A stretch of DNA of 64,000 nucleotides from Peptococcaceae bacterium (GTDB taxonomy: Bacteria; Bacillota; Desulfotomaculia; Desulfotomaculales; Desulfocucumaceae): contig JAILZP010000006.1 of NCBI GenBank assembly GCA_023512435.1, positions 51,268 to 115,267 on the forward strand, written 5' to 3'. Positions 26,646 to 34,800 of this stretch are shown piece after piece. The position numbers were made by a program, and so were the translations under genes. Below the pieces are notes generated by a model that worked only from the letters and a program-made list of their open reading frames with translations, did not search any database and was not told the origin of the DNA. The number at the start of each line of letters is the position of its first letter. Within the stretch, counting starts at the first letter, position 1.

Positions 26646-26990
26646 TTAATGGTCGCAGATATTTTGCCCGGTGGCCAGGGTGCCAGCCAGGTACGATTTG
26701 ACTATATTTTCCGGGGTGCCGCTCTCCGGGCTGGCCCCCACCACTACATTTATCCCTCTCTGCCTGAACAGGTCCTGGGCGCGGGCACCCATTCCGCCCG
26801 CGATAACGACGTTGACCCCCTTTTCGCCAAGCAGCCTGGGGAGCAGGCCGGGCTCATGCGGCGGAGCGGTCAGGGTTTCCTTGCCGGTTATTTCACCGGT
26901 ATCCGGGTTGACATCAAAGAAGTGAAAACTTTCGCAGTGTCCGAAATGTGTGCACAGTTGGCCACCGGCGATGGGCAGCGCGATTTTCAT
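26646..26990 (-). CDS. NifX/NifB-C-terminal-like protein (dinitrogenase Fe-Mo cofactor family)
   Basis: The protein is 114 residues. MKIALPIAGGQLCTHFGHCESFHFF and GVNVVIAGGMGARAQDLF are the signatures of the dinitrogenase iron-molybdenum cofactor-binding fold (IPR003731 type). Despite the name, many members occur without nitrogenase and probably bind small Fe-S or metal clusters. Two copies occur in this cluster and no nif structural gene is in the window. The gene sits 21 nt downstream of a MinD/ferredoxin ATPase. Confidence 0.88.
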   Translation of the reverse strand: MKIALPIAGGQLCTHFGHCESFHFFDVNPDTGEITGKETLTAPPHEPGLLPRLLGEKGVNVVIAGGMGARAQDLFRQRGINVVVGASPESGTPENIVKSYLAGTLATGQNICDH

Positions 26991-27011
26991 CGTTTCTCAC
27001 CCTTCCTCCAT

Positions 27012-27893
27012 TTATTGACTCAGGTGTTTTATAAGACTGTTCCATGCCTCCGTTATATCCCCGGCCACCGCAACCCCGCCCTCGAACAGAACCACCGGAA
27101 TCCTTTCCAGCTGGGCATCTGTGACGGCCCGGTCGTAGCGAACTTTCCCCACCACGCATATGCCCCTGTCCCTGGCTTTAGTTTCAATGTCCCTGCTAAT
27201 CCCGGGATTGAGGTCATATTTGTTTATGCACAGAAAAGCTGGAATTTTAAAATAAGCGGCCAGGTCCGCCACCCTCTCCATGTCGTGCTCGCCGGAAACA
27301 GTGGGCTCAGTCACAATTAGGACGGCGTCCGCGCCCGTTATGGAAGCGATAACCGGGCAGCCGATTCCCGGCGGTCCGTCGGTTATTATATAAGGAAAAT
27401 TTTCTTTTTCAGCAATGGTTTTTGCCCGGCCGCGCACCAGGGAGACCAGCTTTCCCGAATTCTCCTCCGCTATTCCAAGCCTGGCGTGCACCATGGGTCC
27501 GTACCGGGTTTCCGAGACAAACAGCTGCCCGTTTACCACCGGAACAAACTCAACGGCCTTTTCCGGGCAGAAGTGGCTGCAGACGCCGCAACCTTCGCAT
27601 GCTACGGGATCAATCAGGTAGGGGGGGTGGCCCTCATTTTTGAATACGGCGTCAAAGCGGCAAAGCTCATAACATTTTCCGCAGCCGCTGCATTTTCCGG
27701 AAAGAATCCTTGCCCCTTTACCTCCGCTGAAATCCTCTTTCTCTCTGATCTGTGGATCAAGCACCAGGTGCAGGTCGGCGGCGTCCACATCGCAGTCCGC
27801 CACCACCGCCCTCCCGGCCAGAACGGCCATTGAAGCCGCCAGGCTTGTCTTGCCTGTTCCCCCCTTGCCGCTTATAACCACTATTTCTTTCAC
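27012..27893 (-). CDS. MinD-type ATPase with inserted ferredoxin domain (copy 2)
   Basis: The protein is 293 residues. The deviant Walker A ISGKGGTGKTS lies at residues 7-17. Two [4Fe-4S] motifs are inserted at about 66-110 (CSGCGKCYELC, CEGCGVCSHFC). ITDGPPGIGCPVIASITGAD is Walker B and its surroundings. Its ATG overlaps the stop of the next ATPase gene by 4 bp. Such paired P-loop/ferredoxin proteins are common in anaerobes and probably insert or carry metal clusters or drive electron transfer with ATP. The client is not known. Confidence 0.88.
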   Translation of the reverse strand: MKEIVVISGKGGTGKTSLAASMAVLAGRAVVADCDVDAADLHLVLDPQIREKEDFSGGKGARILSGKCSGCGKCYELCRFDAVFKNEGHPPYLIDPVACEGCGVCSHFCPEKAVEFVPVVNGQLFVSETRYGPMVHARLGIAEENSGKLVSLVRGRAKTIAEKENFPYIITDGPPGIGCPVIASITGADAVLIVTEPTVSGEHDMERVADLAAYFKIPAFLCINKYDLNPGISRDIETKARDRGICVVGKVRYDRAVTDAQLERIPVVLFEGGVAVAGDITEAWNSLIKHLSQ

Positions 27894-28750
27894 CGTCTCG
27901 CCTCTTTCTCAACCGAGGTAAGAAGATCCTCAAAGTATTCCCGGAAAGCGGGAACCGCCGAATACGCCAGCTCTCCCCGGGAATATGCTTCGGCCACCCT
28001 GCGGTCGTCAGGGATTTCGGCCAGTATTCTCACCCCCCTCTGCCCGCAAAAGTCCTCGGCCAGACTGTTCCCGGGCACCGATCTGTTCACCACCACGGCG
28101 TGGGGAATGCCCAGTTCCTTTACCATGTCTATGGCCAGTCCCAGGTCGTTGATCCCGAAGGGAGTGGGTTCCGTGACCAGGATGACGAAGTCGGCCCCCC
28201 TGACGGCCGTGATGACCGGGCAGGACGTACCCGGGGGCGCGTCCACCACAGCCAGGGAGTTTTCTGGAACCGAAGACCGGACAGCCTTGATCAGCGGCGG
28301 ACTCATGGCCTCGCCCACGTTGAGCCGGCCCTGCACGAAAGCTACCCGGCCGGCCCGGCCTTCTTCAACGGCCCCCACTTCCCTTCCTCTTTCAGTGATG
28401 GCCCCTGAGGGGCAGACAAGCCGGCACCCTCCGCACCCGTGGCACATTTTTTCGAAAGTGATTACTTCACTGCCAATGGCGGCGATTGCGCTGTACTGGC
28501 AAATATCCCTGCAGGCCCCGCAGGCGGTGCACTTTTCAACATCGACGGACGGCACCGGCACGTAAACTTTCCGGCGCCGCTCGAGGCCGGGTTTCAGGAA
28601 AAGGTGCCCGTTCGGTTCCTCCACGTCACAATCGACATAGCATACCTTTTTTCCCGCTTCTGCCGCCACGCAGGCCAGGTTAGCCGAGACGGTGGTTTTG
28701 CCCGTCCCTCCCTTGCCGCTGGCCACGGCCACAGTCAGCCCTGCCGTCAT
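27890..28750 (-). CDS. MinD-type ATPase with inserted ferredoxin domain (copy 1)
   Basis: The protein is 286 residues and a paralogue of its overlapping neighbour. Walker A is ASGKGGTGKTT near residues 10-20. The inserted ferredoxin motifs are CTACGACRDICQ and CHGCGGCRLVCP. VVDAPPGTSCPVITAVRGAD is the Walker B region. The 4-bp overlap and shared design suggest the two form a heterodimer, since deviant Walker ATPases act as dimers. It follows a DUF5320 gene by 23 nt. Confidence 0.88.
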   Translation of the reverse strand: MTAGLTVAVASGKGGTGKTTVSANLACVAAEAGKKVCYVDCDVEEPNGHLFLKPGLERRRKVYVPVPSVDVEKCTACGACRDICQYSAIAAIGSEVITFEKMCHGCGGCRLVCPSGAITERGREVGAVEEGRAGRVAFVQGRLNVGEAMSPPLIKAVRSSVPENSLAVVDAPPGTSCPVITAVRGADFVILVTEPTPFGINDLGLAIDMVKELGIPHAVVVNRSVPGNSLAEDFCGQRGVRILAEIPDDRRVAEAYSRGELAYSAVPAFREYFEDLLTSVEKEARR

Positions 28751-28773
28751 TCAATCCCCCCCAGGGGAGCTTT

Positions 28774-29097
28774 TTACTCTTTTTTTTCCTGTAACCGTTT
28801 CCTCGCTTTTTCAAGAGCGCTTTCCAGGTTTTTGACCTGTTGCCATAGGAATTCCAGTTCCTGCCTCCCGGTTGTCCCAGGGTCAAAAGCCGGGCTTCCG
28901 GCATGTCTGACGGGAGCGTTCACCGCCCACCGGGGCATTCCGGCAGCATAATCACAGTGCCCCCACCCCCGGGCGCGGCCCCGGCCCAACCCCGGGCCAG
29001 ATTCCGCAGTCTCACCGACATAACCGATGCAATAGCCCCGTCCGTACCCTGTCATGGGTCCCAGACCCTTTGGTCCCGTTCCGTTAAAACCGGGCAT
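28774..29097 (-). CDS. DUF5320-family protein
   Basis: The protein is 107 residues from the ATG at 29097, which has AAGGAAG upstream and gives the family start MPGFNGTGPKGLGPMTGYGRGYC. The middle is glycine/tryptophan-rich with single cysteines, and residues about 78-105 form a coiled coil (LEFLWQQVKNLESALEKARKRL). It is the first DUF5320 copy in the transcript, between a NifX-like gene and the paired ATPases. Confidence 0.8.
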   Translation of the reverse strand: MPGFNGTGPKGLGPMTGYGRGYCIGYVGETAESGPGLGRGRARGWGHCDYAAGMPRWAVNAPVRHAGSPAFDPGTTGRQELEFLWQQVKNLESALEKARKRLQEKKE

Positions 29098-29130
29098 GAA
29101 AATCACTTCCTTTTTTTTCATTTGCCCCAT

Positions 29131-29493
29131 TTACATCCAGTGACCTTCCACGTCTGCTCCCCCGGCCTCTTTAAGCATCCCTTTTTTCAGTTTTTCCAGG
29201 GATTCCGCCACCGTTCCGTCAACCCCGGAATACAGCTTAATCCCGGCAGCCTTCAGCACCCGAAAGGCCTTGGGCCCGCAGTGCCCGGTAATCACGGCCT
29301 CCACTCCCAGGCGGCTGGCATTTTCAGCCGCCTGGATGCCGGCGCCCTGTCCGGCGTTCAGGTTTTGTTCGTTGCTGACAGACTGGTACTTGCCGGTTTC
29401 GGTGTCGGCCACGATAAACCACTTGCATCGCCCAAACCTCGGGTCCACCTTGCTTTCCAAGTCCTGTCCAAGGGCTGATACCGCCACCCTCAC
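29131..29493 (-). CDS. NifX/NifB-C-terminal-like protein, first gene of the cluster
   Basis: The protein is 120 residues from a GTG with AGGTGG 7 nt upstream. RVAVSALGQDLESKVDPRFGRC is the N-terminal signature of the dinitrogenase Fe-Mo cofactor family, and VEAVITGHCGPKAFRVLKAAGI the conserved loop. It is a diverged paralogue of the gene at 26646. Being first behind a near-consensus promoter, it may be the most highly made protein of the cluster. Confidence 0.86.
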   Translation of the reverse strand: MRVAVSALGQDLESKVDPRFGRCKWFIVADTETGKYQSVSNEQNLNAGQGAGIQAAENASRLGVEAVITGHCGPKAFRVLKAAGIKLYSGVDGTVAESLEKLKKGMLKEAGGADVEGHWM

Positions 29494-29559
29494 ATTAACA
29501 CCACCTTTTTTCAGGCATAACGGCGCCAGAACTTATTTATGGACATATGCTCTTTATAA

Positions 29560-29589
29560 ATTATATTCCCGGTTATGAGCTTATGTCAA
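29560..29589 (-). promoter_or_regulatory. Sigma-A promoter for the Mrp/NifX/DUF5320 cluster
   Basis: Read leftward, TTGACA (29589-29584), an 18-nt spacer and TATAAT (29565-29560), both perfect. Transcription would start near 29553, leaving a 5' leader of about 60 nt. Confidence 0.82.
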
Positions 29590-29709
29590 TAACCAAAAGC
29601 AATTTTTTATCCGAATCCGCCTAAAAAAAGAAACAGCCGGGAGACCTTTTTATTTCCGGCCTCCGGCCGTGCGGCCGGTAATAAACTTTTCTAACCGGCC
29701 CGGCCAGGC

Positions 29710-29739
29710 AAGAAGCCCGGCGTTGACGCCAGGCTTCTT
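29710..29739 (-). terminator. Terminator after metF
   Basis: Read leftward, AAGAAGCC pairs with GGCTTCTT, and an inner GGCGT/ACGCC extends the stem. It lies 22 nt after the metF stop and closes the 24-kb Wood-Ljungdahl block. The T content after the stem is low. Confidence 0.6.
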
Positions 29740-29760
29740 TGCTGTTTGGCATTTCTTCTT

Positions 29761-30693
29761 TTATTCCAGATCCACCTTGGGACGCGGGTACAGCCCGGAC
29801 CGCTCCACGATCTCCGGGACCACCTCTTCCCAGGCGATGGCCATGATGTGCACGCCGTGCACTCCCTTGACCTTTTCCTTGATGTACTTGATCTGCTCGA
29901 TGGCCACCTCGATGCCCTCGCGCTTCTGGTCCTCGGCATTCTTGAGGCGTTCCACCAGGGAGTCGGGCACAAGCATGCTCGACACGCCGGTCTGCAGGTA
30001 CTTGGCCGCCCGCCAGCTCTTCAGAGGCGTAATGCCGGCCAGGATGTGCACCCTCTGGTCGAGACCCCTCTCCCGCACCATCTCCATGAACCTTTCGAAT
30101 CTCTCCATATCGAAAATGCATTGGGTCTGGATGAACTGGGCCCCGGCCTCCACCTTTTTCTCCAGGCGGTCCACCCGGAACTCGAAGGGGTCGGCAAACG
30201 GGTTGGCCACCGCGCCGATGTAGAACCTGGGCTCATGCTCCTTGATCTCCTCGCCGGAGAAAAACTTCTTCTCGTCCCGCATCCGGCGCAGCAGGTAGAT
30301 CAGTTGCATGGAATCCACGTCGTACACGTTCTTGGCGGTGGGGTGGTTGCCGAATTTCTGGTGGTCGCCGGAAAGGCACAGAACATTTCTCATGCCCAGG
30401 CTGTAGGCGCCCAGCAAGTCGGCCTGGATAGCGATGCGGTTGCGGTCCCGGCAGGTCATCTGGACGATGGGCTCGATGCCGCAGTCCAGGATATGCACGC
30501 CCGAAGCGATACTTGATATGCGAACTATGGCAGTCTGGCAGTCGGTGATGTTGGTGGCGTCCACGTAGTCCCTCAGCATTTCCGCGTGGTGCCTGATGCC
30601 GTGGGCCGACGCGTGCTTGGGGGGGCCGATTTCCGCGGTTACCGCGAAATTGCCGTCTTCCAGTATTTTATGCAGCTTGCTCAAGTATTTCAC
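29761..30693 (-). CDS. metF: Methylenetetrahydrofolate reductase, catalytic subunit MetF
   Basis: The protein is 310 residues. It interconverts methylene-THF and methyl-THF on FAD in the methyl branch of the Wood-Ljungdahl pathway. VTAEIGPPKHAS, NITDCQTA, LLGAYSLGMRNVLCLSGDH and FIQTQCIFDMERFERFM are MetF motifs. The GTG start overlaps the metV stop by 4 bp. The gene order hdrA-mvhD-metV-metF matches the MetFV-HdrABC-MvhD reductase complex described for Moorella thermoacetica, where electrons reach MetF through an Hdr-type module. It is the last gene of the block. Confidence 0.93.
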   Translation of the reverse strand: MKYLSKLHKILEDGNFAVTAEIGPPKHASAHGIRHHAEMLRDYVDATNITDCQTAIVRISSIASGVHILDCGIEPIVQMTCRDRNRIAIQADLLGAYSLGMRNVLCLSGDHQKFGNHPTAKNVYDVDSMQLIYLLRRMRDEKKFFSGEEIKEHEPRFYIGAVANPFADPFEFRVDRLEKKVEAGAQFIQTQCIFDMERFERFMEMVRERGLDQRVHILAGITPLKSWRAAKYLQTGVSSMLVPDSLVERLKNAEDQKREGIEVAIEQIKYIKEKVKGVHGVHIMAIAWEEVVPEIVERSGLYPRPKVDLE

Positions 30694-31361
30694 TCTATGA
30701 TCACATCCTCCCTGACGGCCCTGCGCGGACCTCCGTCCCTGGATTTCGACCAGTCCTTGGGCATTTGAATTTCCATCATCTTATCCAGCCTGCCCAGGGC
30801 CTTCATGCGGTCATAGATAAGCTGCCACGCGCAGTCCACGTCCTTGCTGACTTCGCACTTGCCGTACTGGGAACCGCCGCAGGGACCGTTGAGGATGCTC
30901 TTGGAGCAGCGGATTATCGGGCATATTCCACCAGTCCTGTGAAGGATGCACTCGCCGCAAAGCCCGCACTTCTCTTCCCACACCCCGTGGACGGTGGAAC
31001 CGCCGATGAACTTGGTGTCCAGGGCGGGAACCACCCACTTGTCGGGATACCGTTCCGCCACGTACTGCACCCCCACCCCGCAGGCCAGGGAAATTACGGC
31101 GTCCACGTCCTTGACCAGGTCGTCCATGGGCACAATGTACTCGGGATCGCACTGCCTGGTGGCGGCGTAAGTGACCGCCTCCAACGGGTTTCCTTCCAGC
31201 TTGCGCATGATGCGAAGGGCGGAGGCCAGGATCTCCGTTTCCTTGTCCCCGCCGGCCAGGCATACCGCCACGCAGCCCTGGCAGCCGGCCAGCAGCACCT
31301 TTTTACAGTCAGCGATCATGGCCGCTATTTCTTTGATGGGTTTTTGCTGAGCTATAATCAA
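30690..31361 (-). CDS. metV: Methylenetetrahydrofolate reductase partner subunit MetV
   Basis: The protein is 223 residues from a TTG that overlaps the mvhD1 stop by 4 bp. It is rich in cysteines: LLAGCQGCVAVC near the N-terminus, then CGLCGECILH, GGICPIIRC and LNGPCGGSQYGKCEV. These fit the Zn and Fe-S-binding MetV subunit, which pairs with MetF and passes electrons to its flavin. The conserved NGPCGG segment is typical. Overlapping start and stop codons on both sides show tight coupling with mvhD1 and metF. Confidence 0.92.
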   Translation of the reverse strand: MIIAQQKPIKEIAAMIADCKKVLLAGCQGCVAVCLAGGDKETEILASALRIMRKLEGNPLEAVTYAATRQCDPEYIVPMDDLVKDVDAVISLACGVGVQYVAERYPDKWVVPALDTKFIGGSTVHGVWEEKCGLCGECILHRTGGICPIIRCSKSILNGPCGGSQYGKCEVSKDVDCAWQLIYDRMKALGRLDKMMEIQMPKDWSKSRDGGPRRAVREDVIIE

Positions 31362-31810
31362 TTGGTCGCACCTTCTTTCGAGCAGCCGCAGCAGCCGCCA
31401 GCCGGACTGTTCAGTGGGCTGGGGCCGAGTGCCTTGATTTTGGCGGTCATTTCGTTGGCGATCTCGGCAAACCTCGGACCCTGGGCGGCGGACAGGTTGT
31501 ACATTTCCAGGCGGTCCCCGCCGAGACCTATCTCATCCAACAATTTCTTTACCGCGTTGACCCTCTTCTTTGCCCTAAAGTTTCCTTTTTGGAAATGGCA
31601 GTCGCCTTCCAGGCAGCCGGCCACGTAGACCCCGTCCGCCCCCTCTTCAAAGGCGTTCAGAATCACCCGGTGATCGATGTTGCCGGTGCAGGTCATTTCG
31701 ACTATGCGGATATTCGGGGAATACTGAATGCGCATCGAACCTGCCAGGTCCGCAGCCGAATAAGCTCAGTAGTGGCAGCAAAAAGCCACTATTTTGGGTT
31801 CAAATTCCAA
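31358..31810 (-). CDS. mvhD: MvhD-like electron-transfer subunit, selenocysteine at residue 15 (UGA readthrough)
   Basis: Read through the in-frame TGA at 31768-31766, the gene is 150 residues from a TTG at 31810 preceded by AAGGAGG. The part before the TGA reads MEFEPKIVAFCCHY and matches the MvhD/FlxD N-terminus; after it AYSAADLAGS joins the conserved IQYSPNIR body. The TGA takes the place of the Cys of CNWCSY in the paralogue at 40556. A 7-bp hairpin (CGGACCU/AGGUUCG) with loop GGC begins 14 nt after the UGA, its loop at +21 to +23, as in a bacterial SECIS. Cys66/Cys71 (GCLEGDCHF) remain, and the tail ends in CCGC. MvhD carries a [2Fe-2S] cluster and passes electrons to HdrA. It starts 1 nt after the hdrA2 stop. 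Confidence 0.88.
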
Positions 31811-31811
31811 C

Positions 31812-34800
31812 TCAGCCCACCTCCTTGCAAAGGCCTTTGACCATACTCATATACATTTTGTCATTGTACCCCTGGAGTGTGATCGCCTTGTTCGGGCACT
31901 CGCCGGCGCAGGTGCCGCAGCCCTGGCACAGCACGGTCTCTATTCCGGCCGCGTAGTCCTTGATCTTGGGCGCGCCGTACGGGCACAGCCTTACGCAGGT
32001 CAGGCAGGCGGCGCACTTTTTCGGGTCGACTACAGCCACCACCCCGTGCGATTCCAGCTTTTCCTTGGACAGTACGGTGGCGGCCCTTCCGGCGGCAGCC
32101 CTGGCTTGGGCGATGTTTTCCTCGATGTTTTTCGGACCGTGGGCCAGGCCGGCCATAAAGATTCCCTCCGAGGCAAAGTCCACCGGCCGCAGCTTCATGT
32201 GGGCCTCCAGGAAGAATCCGTCTTCGTTCAGGGGAACCTTGAACAATTCGTTCATCTTTCTGCTGTCCGGGGCCGGCAGGATGGCCGCGGCCAGGCCCAC
32301 AACATCGGCGTCAATGACCAGCGGCTGCCCCAGCACGTGGTCGGTCACGGTGACCCGCAGCCCGCCTCCGGCATCCTCAACCAGCGGCTTCCGGTCCAGG
32401 CTATACCGGACGAAGATGACCCCCTTCCGCCTTGCCTCGGTGTAGAGGTCCTCGAAAAATCCGTAAGTCCTGATATCCCGGTAAAGGACAAACACGTTGG
32501 CCCCGGGGTTTTTATCCTTTATTTCCAGCGCCAGCCTCATGGATTTGGTGCAGCATACCCTGCTGCAGTACGGCCTTCCCGGCTCCCGGGAGCCCACGCA
32601 CTGGATCAGGACGATGTTTTTGGCCCCGGTCACCCTGGCGTCTCCGGAAGCAATGGCCTCTCCCAGTTCAAGCTGGGTCATCACCCTGTCGTTCCGGCCG
32701 TAAAGGTATTCCACGGGCTTGTACTCTTCCCCGCCGATGGCTATGATGGCTATGCCGTGCTGCACTTCCTCTCCGTTGGTGAGAGTGGTTACAAAGTTTC
32801 CTAGGTAGCCTTTCACGTCCCTTACCTCTGTTCCCGTGAGCACCTTGATGGACGGGTTTTCCTTCACCCTGCCCGTCAATTCCTCCAGGTAGGCCCGGAC
32901 GTCTTCGCCCTTCAAGCCGGCCCTTATCCTTCCCGCGATGCCGCCCAGGCTGTCCGACTTCTCCACCAGGCATACCCTGAATCCCTGTTCTGCCAGGGAC
33001 AGGGCGCTGTTCATGCCTGCAACGCCCCCGCCGATGACCAGGGCCGACTTGGTCACGCCCACCGGCTGCTGGTGTATCGGGCTGAGCAGGGCGGCCTTGG
33101 CCACCGCCATTTTCACCAGGTCTTTAGCCTTCTCGGTGGCCTTTTCCGGCTCGTTCTGGTGCACCCATGAACACTGGTCCCGGATGTTGGCCATCTCGAA
33201 CAGGTAACGGTTCAGGCCGGCCTCCATCATGGTCTCCTGGAACAAGGGCTTATGGGTGCGCGGGCTGCAGGAAGCCACCACCACCCTGTTCAAGCCGTGC
33301 TCCTCGATGATCTGCCTGACGTTGGCCTGGCTGTCCTGGGAGCACACGTACAGGTACTCGCCCGCATAAACAACATTGGGCAGCTTTTTGGCCGTTTCGA
33401 CCACCTCGGGTACTTTGACCACGCCGCCGATGTTTATGCCGCAATTGCACACAAACACGCCTATGCGGGGCTCCTGGCCGGAAACGTCCTTTTCCGGCGG
33501 GTATTCCTTTTCCTTCACCAGGGTGCCCCTGGAACCGGCCAAAAGGCTCTGGGAGGCGCCGGCCGCCGCGCTTGCCTGCATCACCGTCTCCGGAATATCC
33601 TTTGGTCCGGCGAAAGAACCGGCCACATAAATCCCCGGCCTGTTGGTTTCCACGCCGGTCAACGCCGCAGGCTCGGCAAAGCCGTACCTGTTCAGGTCAA
33701 CGCCCAGTTTTTCACCCAGTTGTTTAACCGCCTCGTTGGGCTGCATACCCACGGAAAGCACCACCAGGTCGAATTCCTCGGTGTGGATTGCGCCGTCCTC
33801 GTCGGAATAGCGGATGACCAGGTTTTTGCTTTCGTTTTCCACCTGCTCTACGGCAAAGATCCTTGACCTGACGAACCTGACGCCGTGTTCTTCCCTGGCC
33901 CGGTCGTAGTATTTCTCAAACCCCTTGCCGTAGGTTCTCATATCCATAAAGAAGATGGTTGTTTCAAGGGGGTCGGCGCTGTGTTCCTTTGCAATAACGG
34001 CTTCCTTCACGGCATACATGCAGCAGACCGAGGAGCAGTAACCGTGATCCTCCCGCACGTTTCTGGACCCGACACACTGGATCCAGGCTATCTTTTTTGG
34101 TTCTTTGCGGTCATACGGCCTCACCAGGTGGCCCTGGAACGGTCCGGAGGCGCTCAAGATCCTCTCGAACTCCAGGCTGGTCAGTACGTTCGGAAACTTG
34201 CCGTAACCGTAGTAGAATAGCCTGGAGGCGTCGTATTTCTCGAATCCCGGGCAGAGAATAACCGACCCAACTTCAATTTCGATAATCCCGTCCTGCATGT
34301 CATGCCTTACGGCCCCGGACAGGCAGGCCCTTTCGCATTCCAGGCACTCGGAACAGATCCCGCAGTTGAGACAGCGTTCCGCTTCCTGCACGGCCTGCTC
34401 TGCTGTGTATCCGGCGGAAACCTCCACGAAGGAGGCCGACCTCTCGGCGGGCCCGGCCAGCGATACCGGCGGCGCGCTTAATTGCGCTATTTTTTCACGC
34501 TCAAACCTGAATGGGGCAATTTCCTCCCCGGGCACCCCGAACTTCCTGTTTTCTTTCAGGTCCCGGCCCTGCAGGTAGCGGTCTATTGATTCCGCGGCGG
34601 TCTTGCCGGCGGCAATGGCCTCGATGACGGTCTTGGGACCGGTTACCGCATCGCCCCCTGCAAAAACGCCGGGTATCGGCGTGGCCAGGGTTTCGGCGTC
34701 CACCGAAATCACATTTCCACGGCCCAGGTCCAGCCCGCTCCCGTCCAGGGAGGCTGTATCGGGCTGCTGGCCCACGGCCAGGATTACCGTGTCCACGTCT

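Noticed and set aside
26646..29493. Nitrogenase cofactor genes
   Set aside because: The NifX-like proteins belong to a broad family; no nifH, nifD, nifK, nifE or nifN is in the window.
29621..30121. Leftward frame of 166 codons overlapping metF
   Set aside because: It lies in another frame of metF, has arginine/glycine-rich shadow composition, and runs through the terminator.
31358..31735. MvhD starting at the ATG at 31735
   Set aside because: This would delete the conserved N-terminus and its cysteines; no ribosome binding site precedes that ATG, while AAGGAGG precedes the TTG at 31810.
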